NCBI GenBank assembly: GCA_907164885.2
Contig: OU015499.1
Location: 147,903,118-147,967,117 of the forward strand
Origin: Dolomedes plantarius
Lineage: Eukaryota; Arthropoda; Arachnida; Araneae; Dolomedidae
Reading direction: 5' to 3'
Length of the DNA stretch: 64,000 bases
Part shown: in pieces, positions 48,421 to 59,891 of the stretch
Layout: every line of letters begins with the position of its first letter
Position numbering within the stretch: the stretch's first letter is position 1
Position numbers and translations under genes: made by a program
The notes under the pieces: model-generated
Told to the model about the DNA's origin: nothing
Seen by the model: the letters and a program-made list of their open reading frames with translations, nothing else
Database searches by the model: none

Positions 48421-49533
48421 CCTTTAAGATGAATCATTTCCAAACTTTGTCGTATCACCACTCTATTATCGACCAGGAAGTTTTACGTGGTAAAATACTA
48501 CCCTTCGGACACGTCATGAAATCAATTACAAAAATAGTCAACTTAATTCCCGCAGTTCCTTTGCAACACCGCCTTTTTAAGGGCCTATTAGAAAATGTTG
48601 AAGATCCTGATCTCATTCTGCATACTGAAGTACGTTGGCTCAGTAAAAATGATACAATGATAGGGTCTATAAACTCGTTTAAAGCTAAACTGGCTTTCTG
48701 AACATCACATTTGAAGATCAAGTCCCTTGTGCATTTTCCAAATATGAAAAAAATGATAGGCGACTGGGAAATTGACTTATCAACATTTGTTATCAACCTT
48801 CAATTACTTCCAGACCAGTTTGAAAAGCGCTTTCAACAGTTTAATATCATTGTGCCAATTGTCACCTTTTTGGTTAATCCTTTTACTTACCAAGTAAATG
48901 TAACCAAACTAGCTACATACATTTCAGAGCTTGTTTCAAGTAAGGACAGAAGAAATGGAGATAGAAATTTTGGATCTTCAGAACGACATTGTCCTAAAAT
49001 CCATTGTATCAGATAAGAATTTCTGGAATATAGTTGACAGATACAAATTTCCATTCTTGAAAAAAGCAGCATATAAAATAAAATCGGTTTTCGGTTCCAC
49101 ATACTGGTGTGAATCATTGTTTTCGATAATGAGTATCATAAAATCAAAGTACAGATCACGACCTACAGATGACCACCTTAACGATTGCTTACGCGCGCGT
49201 GGGAATATCATCATACTGTCCTAATTACGAAGCAATGGCCAATGAAATGCAATGCCAAAAATCACATTGACTTTGAGATTTATATTTTTTATAAAGAATT
49301 TTTATACTTTGTAGATTTTGTATGCATTATTTAGTAATAATTTATTTTACACAATATTAACAATAATTTTTATATGTTAAATTATAGTTTTGGAATTTTT
49401 TTTTTTGTACATTATGTGTATGTATTATTAACTATATCCAACTATAAATTCACATTGAAAAAATAAATGGTGCCCGTCGTCCGACCGGTATTCTAGAATG
49501 TGCTCTTAGGTACAAAAAGGTTCGGGACCCCTG
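48421..49533 (+). pseudogene. hAT transposase, GTF2IRD2/SCAND3-type, decayed
   Basis: Frame pieces in order: FKMNHFQTLSYHHSIIDQEV, LRGKILPFGHVMKSITKIVN, HTEVRWLSKND (the conserved (H)xxVRWLSxG), then after a stop at 48699 FPNMKKMIGDWEIDLSTFV and PFTYQVNVTKLATYISELVS, then in another frame EMEILDLQND-type EIEILDLQNDIVLKSIV, FGSTYWCESLFSIMSIIKSK, YRSRPTDDHLNDCLRA. The last is the hAT dimerisation domain (FGSTYxCExxFSxMxxIKSKYRSRLTDxHLxxxLR). The 3' terminus is GGTTCGGGACCCCTG at 49533. The 5' end, BED finger and first catalytic D are missing. At least two frame breaks. Confidence 0.8.
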
Positions 49534-50144
49534 GATTAGGGGATCTTTTTTAGAGTGTGTATGAGTACAGGAGTAATTTATAATGTTTTATGATGATTCT
49601 TACAGGAACAATACAGGTTTTGAATGACAGATTCCAAATCAATTTAACATTAATTACGTTTATTTACCATTTTGGTACTTCCTTTTTGTGGCGGCCTTGG
49701 CGAGAAAGAATAGTCGTGTTTCCGCCCTGGCAAGAAAGAAACGATTACCAATTTGCATGTATGCATGTTATTAAGTTCTTTCAACTAGTGAAATTTTTCT
49801 CTTTTAAAATATAAAAGTTTTCAGTTGTTAAATATTTAATATGCTCACTATTTTCAATCTGCTATCGACAGTAAAAGATGCTATAGCTTTATTCCAAGAG
49901 AAATGTATTTTACCCTCCGAAAGAATTTGTGAAAATGGCCATAGAATCCAAATAAAAATGAAAATGGTACAGCTTGTCATAAAAAGGAAGTACCTAAATT
50001 TGTTATAATAGAAGAAAATTTGCTAATATTTTACTACTATTTTTTTCTCTTAATACTTTGTCTTGCATTTATTCTTAATTTCTTTACATTTAAAAGTCTT
50101 GAAGTAAATAATCATGACTTTTAATTAAATTTGATTGGAAAGAC
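49534..50144. other. No gene recognised
   Basis: AT-rich. A duplicated GCGAGAAAGAA/GCAAGAAAGAA block at about 49690-49740; otherwise nothing. Confidence 0.4.
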
Positions 50145-50606
50145 AGCTAGATAGTAAATAAATGTACTGATACACAAATTATACTCAACGTATCATCGCC
50201 AAATGTTGAAAATCATAATATTAAGTATAAAGAAATATTCTTTAAAAAATTACTATTCAACCCTGAAAATTAATATTGAAAATAAAAATAAATATGGTTA
50301 CTCATTGACTAAAAACTTGGTACTTGTACTCAGTAAGTCTATAACTCAGTAAAATGCTGAAAATCAAAATACTGAGAATAGAGAAATACACATTAAAATT
50401 TATTATTGTACACAATAAAAAGAAATATGGTTCTTCAATGACAGTTTAGCTTTTCTTTGTTTTAGGTTCTACATTAAATTTATCATTTTATATCTTAAAG
50501 TATTTCTTTTCTAGTTGATACCCGTGAAAATATGACAGCTGGATAGTAAATAAATGTACTAATACACAAATTATACTCAACACATCATTGCCAAATATTG
50601 AAAATC
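50145..50606. repeat. Tandem repeat, first part (resumes at 53682)
   Basis: Units share TAGTAAATAAATGTACTRAT, CACAAATTATACTCAAC, GAAAATCA and AAAAGAAATATGGTTACTC. Interrupted at 50606 by the TTAA-MITE nest. Confidence 0.75.
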
Positions 50607-50669
50607 ATAACCTTTTCCTTACGAGGTGGGATAGCCTGTATTCCAAGAATGAATATATATATATATATA

Positions 50670-51634
50670 CTAGCATTATTGCCCGGGTAGATATATAGAT
50701 ATAAAATTTTTCATGCATTCCATCAAAAAAATACTGGGCTGCACCCCCCGCTCTTCATGTTCATCTGGCCAGACAGAATGCGCTTAGCGCGTTTCTACTG
50801 AAATGATATACCCAGTATTCTTTTGATGGAGAGCATGAAAAGTTTTATATCTATATATCTACCCGGGCAATCATTCTTTAAAAATAATTTCATTAATTTT
50901 CTTATGCCTTAATATAACTAATGGACTAACAGTTCGGAATGAAAGTTATGTGTCGGTATGTCTCTCTGTTTAAAGAGCTTTTCCTCCCACTGCTTAAAAA
51001 ACCCCAAAACTCTAAAAGATTTATCTTATATGATTTCACGGAATAAGTAATTTAAATACATATCGTATGTTAACTCTGTTTCGCGAACTTAGGGGAAAAA
51101 ACCTGCAGAACTCTTAAACTTCTTTCCATTTTATGATCCTCAAACAATTAATATATTTAGATCAACAGAAGGCTTCCAAAAACTTCCAAACTTAATTTTT
51201 CTTTTTGCTTTTTTTTCCAAATTTTGTTAAGTTCTATTAGTTTGAACGCCATTGTCTAAAATTGTCTAAAGCAGCGGTTCTCAACCTTTTCAGACAAACG
51301 ATTCCACTAAACGTAAGAAAAATAAACACATCGTCCCCCCCCCCCCCCGTTACCCCCAAACCAACTCTCAAACCACCCCGCTTTTCCCCCGCGTATCGAA
51401 TTTGAAGGGTTGTCGTAAAGGGACTGTATCCACATTTAAGAGGTGCGCTTAGGGGCACAAAAATCATTAAAAAATTAATTTAAAAAAAACTAATTGAGCC
51501 CCAAATTTCGTTTTTCCTGATTTAAGTTTCTAGGGTCCAAAACATTAACTGTGCCGAATTTGGTCCCGGTGGGTGAAACAGTCTATGATTCTATAGCGGA
51601 CAAACAAACAGACAAGCTCTTTTATATATATAGA
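50670..51634 (-). mobile_element. Helitron family 1, rearranged copy
   Basis: Complement start TCTATATATATAAAAGAGCT (51634) and end TATTGCCC...: on the plus strand CTAGCATTATTGCCCGGGTA at 50670, as in the copy at 23656-24097. A second, oppositely facing 3' end (TATATCTACCCGGGCAATCA) lies at 50852-50872, so 50670-50872 is a large inverted repeat. The middle also holds a hAT left end (CAGCGGTTCTCAACCTTTTC at 51272) with a poly-C run. Confidence 0.7.
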
Positions 51635-51638
51635 TATA

Positions 51639-51831
51639 CAGTGGAATCTCGATCGATCGTTCTCCGAATTATCGTTTTCCCGTATGTGTCGTTTATTTAA
51701 CGAAGTCCCGACAATCATATTGCTTTGTTATGTTCCCTCATCTAATATTACTGAGTAGACTTAGGGGTTTTCCTACATTTATCATTCAATTCAGTCGGTC
51801 CCTTGAAAAACGATAGATCGAGATTCCACTG
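51639..51831. mobile_element. Pogo-like MITE, 193 bp
   Basis: CAGTGGAATCTCGATCGATC left; complement of the right end CAGTGGAATCTCGATCTATC. TA on both sides. Same termini as the element at 8703-9767. Confidence 0.9.
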
Positions 51832-51849
51832 TATATATATATATATACA

Positions 51850-53512
51850 CAGTGGCTCCCAAAAGTGTTCGTACACTTACGATTTTCAATGAAATAGGAG
51901 TCTATCCATTAATTAAAATGAATATTTCAGAATGGGTATTTAATAATAAGATCTATAATCTATTCTGAACAAAACTACATGAAACATTTTGAAAACATAG
52001 TAAAACTTTATTTTTAAGAAACCAGTTATCAAAAAGTAACAAAAACTTTATCTCACAAAAGTCATCGTATACTGAAATATTTTCGGATAAATTCATAATT
52101 AAAATTATCGCCTGGCACTTTATTTTTATTTTTGAATTGTGGTGGCATTTAAAATATCGATTGGCTTTAATCTTTACTTGCCTACTCAGTAATATTCTAT
52201 TTATTATTTAAAACTGGCTCGTAGTCGTAAAGAAACAACAAACAGCATTTGAAAATTGATTATTTTTCATCATAGTAGTGGTAAATCAGTTCGGAATATT
52301 GCTAAATTACTTAATTTATCCCATTCTACTGTGCAGTATGTGATAAAACGCTTTAAAGACGAAAATTGGATCGAAAACAAGGTAAGAAAAGGTCGTCCGT
52401 TAAAGTTAACAAAACATGATCAGAGATTTAGAATTGTAAAATTTGTGAAAAATCCACGTTCGAGTGCTGTAAAAAGTTTCTGCAGAATTTAATGAAACAT
52501 TTTCTACTTCAATTTCACCTGAAACTGTTCGATGATTTCTCAGAGCAGCTGGATTACATGTGCATTCTGCCTGTAGAAAAATTTTTGTGAGTGAGAAAAA
52601 CAGAAAGCCTAGGGTTTCCTTCACACTATCAATGATAAATAAGCCCCAAACGTATTGAAATAATGTCTTATATGCTGATGAAAGCAACTTTAACATTTTT
52701 GGTTCCCATGGTTGTATAATTGTACGGAGAAGAAAAAATTAAGAACTTAATCCCAAGAACTTAGTAGGAACAGTTAAGCATGGCGGTGGAGGTGTCCTTG
52801 TGTTGGGGTGCATGTCAGCATCAGGACTAGGTAATTTGATATTTATTGATGGCACAATGAATCATGCTGTTTATATAAATATTTTAAGAGACAATTTTAA
52901 ATTATCAGCCCAAAATTTGGGTATTGGAAACAAATCTTTTTTTAATCAAGATAACGATCCTAAGCACACGGCTCTCAACGTTTGCATGTGGTGTCTCAAT
53001 AATTGTCCACAAGTTTTGAAAACACAACCTCAATCGCCAGATTTAAACCCAATAGAACATATTTGGAGAGAACTAGAAGTTCGAGTACGAAAATACAACA
53101 TTCATACGAAAAGCAAACTAAAAACAATTATGATGGAATAATGATGAACATTGATGCAGAAGTTACAAAAGAACTAGTGCAATCTATTCCCAGACGTTTA
53201 AAAGCTGTTGTGGATGCTAAAGGATATTCTACTAAATATTAATTTAATGAAAAATTAGAATATTTACTAATATGTTGAGAGTTTTTACAAGTGTACGATG
53301 ACTTTTGTGAGATAAAGTTTTGTTACTTTTTGATTATTGGTTTCTTAAAAATAAAGTTTTACTATGTTTTTAAAATATTTCATGTAGTTTTGTTAAGAAT
53401 ACATTATAGATCTTATTATTAAATACCCATTCTGAAATACTCATTTTAATTAATGGATAGACCCCTATGTCATTGAAAATCGTAAGTGTAGGAACACTTT
53501 TGCGAGCCACTG
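51850..53512 (+). mobile_element. Tc1 element with about 220-bp inverted repeats (IR/DR type)
   Basis: The ends CAGTGGCTCCCAAAAGTGTT and, on the complement, CAGTGGCTCGCAAAAGTGTT begin inverted repeats that can be followed to about 52075 and 53288. Each repeat has an inner motif CTCACAAAAGTCATCGTA that echoes its outer end CTCCCAAAAGTGTTCGTA, the two-site IR/DR plan known from Sleeping Beauty-like Tc1 elements. TA flanks the right end. Confidence 0.85.
52256..53240 (+). pseudogene. Tc1 DD34E transposase, frameshifted
   Basis: GKSVRNIAKLLNLSHSTVQY and VIKRFKDENWIENKVRKGRP give the helix-turn-helix and GRP linker. After a shift near 52475 come VSAEFNETFSTSISPETVR (stop), LRAAGLHVHSACRK, and LYADESNFNIFGSHG with the first catalytic D. 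Then LVLGCMSASGLGNLIFIDGT, NQDNDPKHTALNV with the second D and SPDLNPIEHIWRELE with the E; 34 residues separate the last two. A further shift follows at about 53140. The usual LKWPxQSPDL is LKTQPQSPDL. Inactive enzyme inside well-preserved ends. Confidence 0.85.
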
Positions 53513-53681
53513 TATATATGTATATATAGATATACATATATATATTCATATGTATATATATACATATATATATGTATATAAATATATATAACCCCTTTAT
53601 GGCCGTTCTTGCAAAGGAGGTATGAAATGTCCCCTTCTAAAGAGGGAATTGGAAAAATTGGCCCCGTAAGCTAGAGGTTAA

Positions 53682-53885
53682 AAATAGAGAAATACACTTT
53701 AAAAAATAACTATTCAACCCTGAATTACTACTCAAAATAAAAAGAAATATGGTTACACAATGACAAACTAAAAACTTATTACATGTACTCAGTAACTCTA
53801 TAACCTAGCAAAATGTTGAAAATCAAAATACTGAGAATAGAGAAATACATATTAAAATTTACTATTGTACACAATAAAAAGAAAT
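53682..53885. repeat. Tandem repeat, second part
   Basis: AAAAAGAAATATGGTTACAC, GTACTCAGTAACTCTATAAC, AAAATCAAAATACTGAGAAT: matches 50270-50430. Confidence 0.75.
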
Positions 53886-55910
53886 TTTTACATTTCCCTT
53901 TGTGCATACAAATAGAATGTGGATTTAATTGCCCACATGGTCCATGTACCATATGAGATTTCACTAAGTTCAAAAAAGTAGTTTCATTAGGGTCAGGTAT
54001 TTCTGCAGCCACACAACATTATCTATATCTTCTATTTCTCGTAGCTTACAATGCTCTTTTAAGCATAATAATAAATTAATACATGGAAAGCCTCTTTTTT
54101 AGAATTCTACAGTATATATAAATGTTTGTACCTTTCCAAAATCTGTTTTATAGCAATTAATCTGACGAGTTCTTTAACTTTAAAAGGAATACACAAACTA
54201 CGATATCAGGTCTATAATTTGCAGTTTCGTATGAATGAATACTATTAACAATTTCAGGAACAGTAGTTTACAGGTAAAAGTAATAAAAATATCAGGTTTA
54301 CCATATTTCTGAACAATTGCCATCGCATCCTGATAATTTTGCATCATATTTCGGGGGCTACCAGCTTTTAGTTTCTCATTATTATCAGCTTTACCTCGAA
54401 CAGCATCGGCAAGACCCACATAAGAATCTACTTTTAATCTAGTTTGTTGATTACAAATAAATTTAAATCTATCGCCTTCAATTCGGCAATAATAACCAAC
54501 AATTAATTGCCGTGTCAGTTGCCCAGCATTTAATAAGAACTGAAATCCCCAAAAGGGGAATTTCTACGCACTGCAAGTCTATAGGAAATATATTCTCGCA
54601 TAGTTACAGTGAGTCTTGTTTTTGTTTTGTGTTCACCTCCAGTTGGCAATGAAATGTGCCACCCTGTCTTGCCATTAGGCCATATCAAAACATAGCACAT
54701 AGGATAAAAATGCATGCTATCATAATCAAATTTTGTTAAACCCCCTCGTTTTGAATATGCAGATATATGCCTGTGACAAGGGGGGGAGGGTATCACATGA
54801 TTCAAACACTGCAGCAACTTCAGAATAAGATGGACCATTATATCGGCGTGGGTGAGATTGTGGATCATGGTAAAGACGCATTACATTTATTTCTGGTCGA
54901 TTTTCCTTTATTGCTAACTGCTTTTCTTACATTGTCTTGTATGATCGTATGTAAGGATAGGACATCTGTAATTGCTCGTTCAATATATTAAGAACATCTT
55001 CTCTCATGTTACAGTTAGAAGAATGTTTTAACCTCATTTGATTTGCCCCAGAAAATTTTAAAATGTATAATTGCCCATAAGAACTATTATTTAACTCTTC
55101 AGGATTGAAATTCTATGATGAACATACCAATGATTTTAAAACAATACGGCCTATTTACAGGGAGTATTTTGACATCTGCACCAAATGAAACAAATGATAA
55201 TGCATTATTATACTGACGAATATTTACTCTAAAATTTTTGGATTTATCAGTATTACCAATGTACAATTTTTTATTTCATCAGGGATATCAGAATGAGGTA
55301 AGCTAATTTTTCCTTCAGAACAACAAAGGGTAAAATATCCTAATGTATTTTTTTCACGTACAAAATGAAGTGCATTGCAATGTTTACATGTATAAGAGAG
55401 GGTACCAATATTATAAGGAAAATCAGAACTGGAATTATATGCAGCACATTTATAATGTGCATCAAACAACAGGTTAGATCGAGATTGTTCAGTTGTTAAT
55501 TCCATACAACATATATGTTTTGCTCTTATTTCTTTACGACCAATTAATGTCTTTTTCTTCATATTAAATTACTGAAACAGCAGATTGCAAAAATTATTTC
55601 ATGTGTCGTAATCAACAGTTCCATTACTGTTTTCATGGTGCACCCTTAACAAATAGTGAAAAAAGAAATGGCTTATGCATGTTAATTCCACACTTCCACC
55701 ATAGTCTCCATCCGCTGAAATCAAATTTTTATTACCTTCAGTGCTAAATACACCCACAACAAAATCCTTATAGAGATTCCACTCATTAGCAACTTTATTA
55801 ACACTCAATAACTGAATTTCCCGAAGTATGTCTTCGATGTTATAAATACAGAGCAAAACAGTGCAAAATAAACAATTTCCATGAGGTTTAATCCTATATT
55901 TCACAAACAT
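53880..55910 (-). pseudogene. Autonomous-type Helitron protein (OTU, zinc finger, Rep), dead
   Basis: In minus-strand order: an OTU cysteine-protease-like segment (RIKPHGNCLFCTVLLCIYN, LISADGDYGGSVELT; the usual Asp of PDGNCLF is His), a cysteine-rich N-terminal region (YNIGTLSYTCKHCNALHFVR, GYFTLCCSEGKISLP), FRVNIRQYNNALSFVSFGA, the Helitron_like_N domain (FYPMCYVLIWPNGKTGWH, GSPRNMMQNYQDAMAIVQKY, GKPDIFITFTC), the remains of the HUH site (TVEF-stop-KRGFPCINLLL where PHxH is expected, 54069-54095), and AAEIPDPNETTFLNLV with MVHGPCGQLNPHSICMHKGK. Helitron proteins nick and replicate DNA by rolling circle. Stops and shifts lie between all pieces, the two HUH histidines are replaced by Cys and Asn, and the SF1 helicase domain is missing downstream. 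Confidence 0.85.
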
Positions 55911-55970
55911 AATTATTAAAAATAAAAATGGTAGAGAGAGCAGGAGAGACTCATCAGAATAAACGTGTTA

Positions 55971-56152
55971 AGGGCCTGCTTGCATAGGAGTCCGGTAGCC
56001 GAAGCGCTAAACCATTGAAATATATTTAACCAATAACAAACCTCTAAATGATCAGCAATGAAATTTTTAAGACCTACGATTGGTTTATTTCAGTCTCAAC
56101 ACCATCTTTCCTTTTATACTTCCGCTACCCGACTCCTATGTGAACAGGCCCT
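55971..56152. mobile_element. 182-bp MITE, GGGCCTnTTCACATAG family
   Basis: Left AGGGCCTGCTTGCATAGGAG, right complement AGGGCCTGTTCACATAGGAG; repeats run on to GGTAGC-GAAG. Relative of the MITE at 43924-44062. Contains CCAAT and ATTGG motifs. Confidence 0.75.
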
Positions 56153-56529
56153 CATCATTAAAACATGTCACTGAGCATGAGCAGAAATCAATTTTTCAAT
56201 TGTAAATTATCGCTGATAAATAGAAATTGCAGTTACAGAAAGAAAATTTGACAAATCTAGGAGATTACAAACTTTTGTTTAAGACCAAAATGAAGTAAAT
56301 TGATGCAGTAGTTTTCTTTCATGGACTGCACAAAAAGTTGGCTTGGCAACTTAAATATGCAGATATTCAACAACAGTACAGCATTCAGTAGGAAATTTTC
56401 CCTTTATTTTCAATCAATCAACAAGTTTCGCATATTATTTGAACATGCATTATTATCTATTTATTATAAAGGCTTTCACTTCATTAGCTTTACTTACATG
56501 TACAATTTAATGGTTTATTTAATGCAGAA

Positions 56530-56994
56530 TTTCTGCACAGCAAATCCTTTCTCACATACAGTGCAGGCAAAAAGTCTCTCATGTACGGAAACCAAGATGT
56601 GTTTTTAAATTCCCTAGCTGAAAAATTTCTCACGTACAGTACAGGCGAAAGATTTCCCTATTATATGGGTAGGAAGGCACCTTTTCAAAACACCTAGGCT
56701 AAAGAATATTTTCACACATACATTGCAGGCAGAAGGTTTCCCTCCCTTATGGGTATGGAGGTATGATTTTAAAATGCCCAACTCAGAAAATCATTTCTCA
56801 CACACATTGCAGGTGACAGGTTTCTCTACTGTGTGGGTATGGAGGTGTGTTATTAACGTACCCATCTGAGAAAATCTTTTTTCTCAATCAGTGCATGCAA
56901 AAGGTTTCTCTCCCATATTGGTACAGAGATGTGTTGTTAAATCCCCTTGCACAGAAAATCTTCTCTCGCATACATTACAAGCGAAAGGTTTCTC
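56530..56994 (-). pseudogene. Decayed distal fingers of gene B
   Basis: Below the stop at 56995 (GGA to TGA in the linker HTGEKP) finger sequence continues: [29 protein letters not shown] (stop), KRFSQMGTLITHLHTHTVEK, CNVCEK (stop) FSELGILKSYL, with more stops and lost ligands toward 56530. About five fingers are recognisable. Confidence 0.7.
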
Positions 56995-58365
56995 TCATGT
57001 ATGGGTACGGAGATGTGTTTTTAAATGACTTTGTTGAGAATATCTTTTCTCACATAGAGTGCAGGCAAAAGGTTTTTCTCCTGTATGGGTACGGAGATGT
57101 GATTTTAAATTACCCACTTGAGAAAAGCTCTTCTCACATACATTACAGGAGAAAGGTTTCTCTCCTGTATGGGTACGGAGGTGAAATTTTAAAGTACCCA
57201 GATGAGAAAATCTTTTTTCACAACCAGTGCAGGCAAAAGGTTTCTCTCCTGTATGGGTACGGAGATGTGATTTTAAATAACTTAGCTTAGAATATCTTGT
57301 CTCACATACATTGCAGGAAAAAGGTTTCTCTCCTGTATGGATACGGAGATGTACTTTTAAACTACTCTGTTGAGAAAATCTCTTATCACACACAGAGCAG
57401 TCAAAAGGTTTCTCTCCTGTATGGGTATGGAGATGTTCTTTTAAATGAGTTTGACAAGAATATCTTTTCTCACATAGAGTGCAGGCAAAAGGTTTCTCTC
57501 CTGTATGGGTACGGAGATGTGGTTTCAAAGAACTCTGACGAAAAAATCTTTTTTCACATAGAGTGCAGGCAAAAGGTTTTTCTCCGGTATGGGTACGGAG
57601 ATGTGTTGTTAAATGATCCAGCACAGAAAATTTTCTCTCACACACATTGCAGGAGAAAGGTTTCTCTCCTGTATGTGTACGAAGGTGTGTTTTTAAAGTA
57701 CCCTCATGAGAAAATTTTTTTTCACAACCAGTGCAGGCAAAAGGTTTCTCTCCTGTATGGGTACGCAGATGTATTTTTAAAGTACTGCGACGAGAAAAAC
57801 TTTCCTCACATAGCGTGCAGGCAAAAGGTTTTTCTTTTGTATGGGTACGGAGATGTAATATTAAAACCCCCTTCACAGAAAATGTTTTCTCACATACATT
57901 GCAGGCGAAAGGTTTCTCCCCTGTATGGGAATGGAGGTGTCTTTTTAAATTTCCCCGCTTGGAAAATCTTTTCTCACATACTTTGCAGGCAAAAGGCTTC
58001 TTTGCTGTATGGGTCCGGAGATGTCTATTTATATTATTCAGGTTTGTAAACCTTTTCTCACATACATTGCAATTGAAAGTTTTCTCATCTGTAGGGGTAC
58101 AGAGATGATTATCAGGAATGTGGCATAAAACATGTGTATTTAAGGCAGTCAACTGTGAAAATGTTCCTTTGCATAAATCACGTTTGAAAATTTCCTCATC
58201 CATGTGAGGTAGAAGCTGTGAACTGGAACTTTTTACATTACTAATTTTGCATGTGTCACAAGGAGTGCATTTGTATTCAGATTTAGTAGGGTTCTGCTTG
58301 TAGGGATGGCTTTCCTTTGAAGGTCGTTTTGCACTGGAAATACATGACATTTGCTCCTCCGCCAT
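56995..58365 (-). CDS. C2H2 zinc-finger protein B, 13 intact fingers
   Basis: 456 residues from ATG 58365 (MAEEQMSCISSAKRPSKESH). The N-terminus matches protein A (MAxEQMSxI, SEYKCTPC) but the first finger is broken (CTPCDTCKISNVK). A partial finger (FKRDLCKGTFSQLTALNTHV) is followed by thirteen regular 28-residue C2H2 fingers with HTGEKPF linkers, from FNCNVCEKRFTNLNNINRHL to FACTLCEKRYSQQSHLKTHL. Likely a nuclear sequence-specific DNA-binding protein; no KRAB/ZAD/BTB module is seen. The frame ends in a linker at a TGA that replaces Gly, and decayed fingers follow, so the protein has been shortened but still ends on a complete finger. The splice acceptor at 58471 lies 105 bases before the ATG, as in gene A. 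Confidence 0.9.
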   Translation of the reverse strand: MAEEQMSCISSAKRPSKESHPYKQNPTKSEYKCTPCDTCKISNVKSSSSQLLPHMDEEIFKRDLCKGTFSQLTALNTHVLCHIPDNHLCTPTDEKTFNCNVCEKRFTNLNNINRHLRTHTAKKPFACKVCEKRFSKRGNLKRHLHSHTGEKPFACNVCEKTFSVKGVLILHLRTHTKEKPFACTLCEESFSRRSTLKIHLRTHTGEKPFACTGCEKKFSHEGTLKTHLRTHTGEKPFSCNVCERKFSVLDHLTTHLRTHTGEKPFACTLCEKRFFRQSSLKPHLRTHTGEKPFACTLCEKRYSCQTHLKEHLHTHTGEKPFDCSVCDKRFSQQSSLKVHLRIHTGEKPFSCNVCETRYSKLSYLKSHLRTHTGEKPFACTGCEKRFSHLGTLKFHLRTHTGEKPFSCNVCEKSFSQVGNLKSHLRTHTGEKPFACTLCEKRYSQQSHLKTHLRTHT

Positions 58366-58470
58366 GCTGACATTTCTTTATGTGATGACCCAAACACTAT
58401 AGGTTCCAGTAATATGTTTATCTTCTTAATTTGTAAACTCCTTAAAACTTTTAGTTTAGCACCCAACAAT

Positions 58471-58495
58471 CTGTAGAGAGAGGAAAAAGAAATTT
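58471..58495 (-). promoter_or_regulatory. 3' splice site before zinc-finger gene B
   Basis: Complement TTTCTTTTTCCTCTCTCTAC then AG, followed by ATTGTTGGGTGC. Same position relative to the ATG as in gene A. Confidence 0.7.
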
Positions 58496-59891
58496 AGTGA
58501 GATATTAACCCTACACCATCATATCATGAATCACACTTGAAATTCTAAATTAATAATAACTACAATGTTTCTAAAAATTTGGTAATAAATGCTTGTTTCA
58601 CATTTTTCACTTTAAATTAACAATAAATTATAAAAGTTTGTCTGTGCTAGAAAATGAGATACGTATATATAAAATAGTAAGTTACAAATTATATTCTTTA
58701 TTAATTAAATTATTGAGATTTTAAATTTATCGCAATTAGTGCACAAGATTCCTTAGACACCATTATTCTTTTGTCTTTATAGATAATAAGGTTGTGTAGA
58801 GATTTGATATGTTTTGAGTTGTAGCCATATCCTCAAAACTATTGATATTGATCGACCAATAATGCATTAGGAATATTAATATTATCTTTTCCTGTTATAT
58901 TAATTTTAGTTGTCTAAAACACAAAATAATTTCATCATTAATTATTAAGTTTTATGCTCTGAGAAATTTGAAAGATAGATATCTCAATTAAAAAAAGCTT
59001 TGTTAGCATCAGATTTAAAAGATCATAAATCTAATAAAATACATAAAATTATTACATGAAATACCAAAGGATATGTTGCTTGTGGGTAGGATCAGGCATA
59101 TATGTTTCGATTGTAGTTGGGTAGCTAGAAATATTTTTCACCACATTCTATCTCTGCTTTAATTTGAATTTTGTGAATAAAATACATAAGGATAACAGTA
59201 ATATAAATCTTTCAGAATTATTTCCTTTCTTAGACTACATAACAGTGCTTTTTTGGGATTTATCAAATAATCTGAATTGATCATTTCATAACAGTTATCT
59301 TTGGACCTCTTGTAATTCACGAGATATTATGAGGCTATAAACACATAATGAAAATTCCAGACAAAATAAATCTGCGCAGCTATCATGCAATGCTTTTTAA
59401 AAACTACTTGTATAACTTGAGAGTCAACCAGTGAGATACTGATTTGACATACTTAGGTATTATAGAAAAGAAACAGAATTCCGCAGCCATAGAAGAGGGG
59501 AAAAATGCACATATACACTTTTGAGTTAAAAAATTTATTACATTACATGTCCCTTTAACTATGTTATTTACCAACAGACTTGGTTAATCAGAAATTATTG
59601 TAATCAGAATATAAAGAAATTTGGATGCTAAGATATAAACTTTAGTCTGGCTGAAAAGTTGTTTTCCATCGTTATAACAAGTTGCAACAACGTGCTTCTT
59701 TGCTATAATACCTGAAACTGAAAATAAAAGTTCCATCACAGAGATTCTCTTCAGAGAAAAGGTGTGTAAATTTTGAAAGTGTCTCACAGAGTCCTGAAAA
59801 TTGTTGAGCTGGGTTCAATATTGAAGACGATAAGTGTGAGAAATAAAGAGGATTTGTGACATGACAGCCCACCCCAACTGGTTATCTTATG

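Larger units (their letters stand above)
50607..53681. mobile_element. TTAA-MITE copy 3, expanded by three nested elements
   Basis: Left module ATAACCTTTTCCTTACGAGG, GTGGGATAGCCTGTATTCC (50607-50650) and right module ACCCCTTTATGGCCGTTCTT to GCCCCGTAAGCTAGAGGTTA (53588-53681) match copy 1. Between them, separated by TA tracts, are a Helitron (50670-51634), a pogo-like MITE (51639-51831) and a Tc1 (51850-53512). The tandem repeat outside is continuous across the two borders. Confidence 0.65.
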
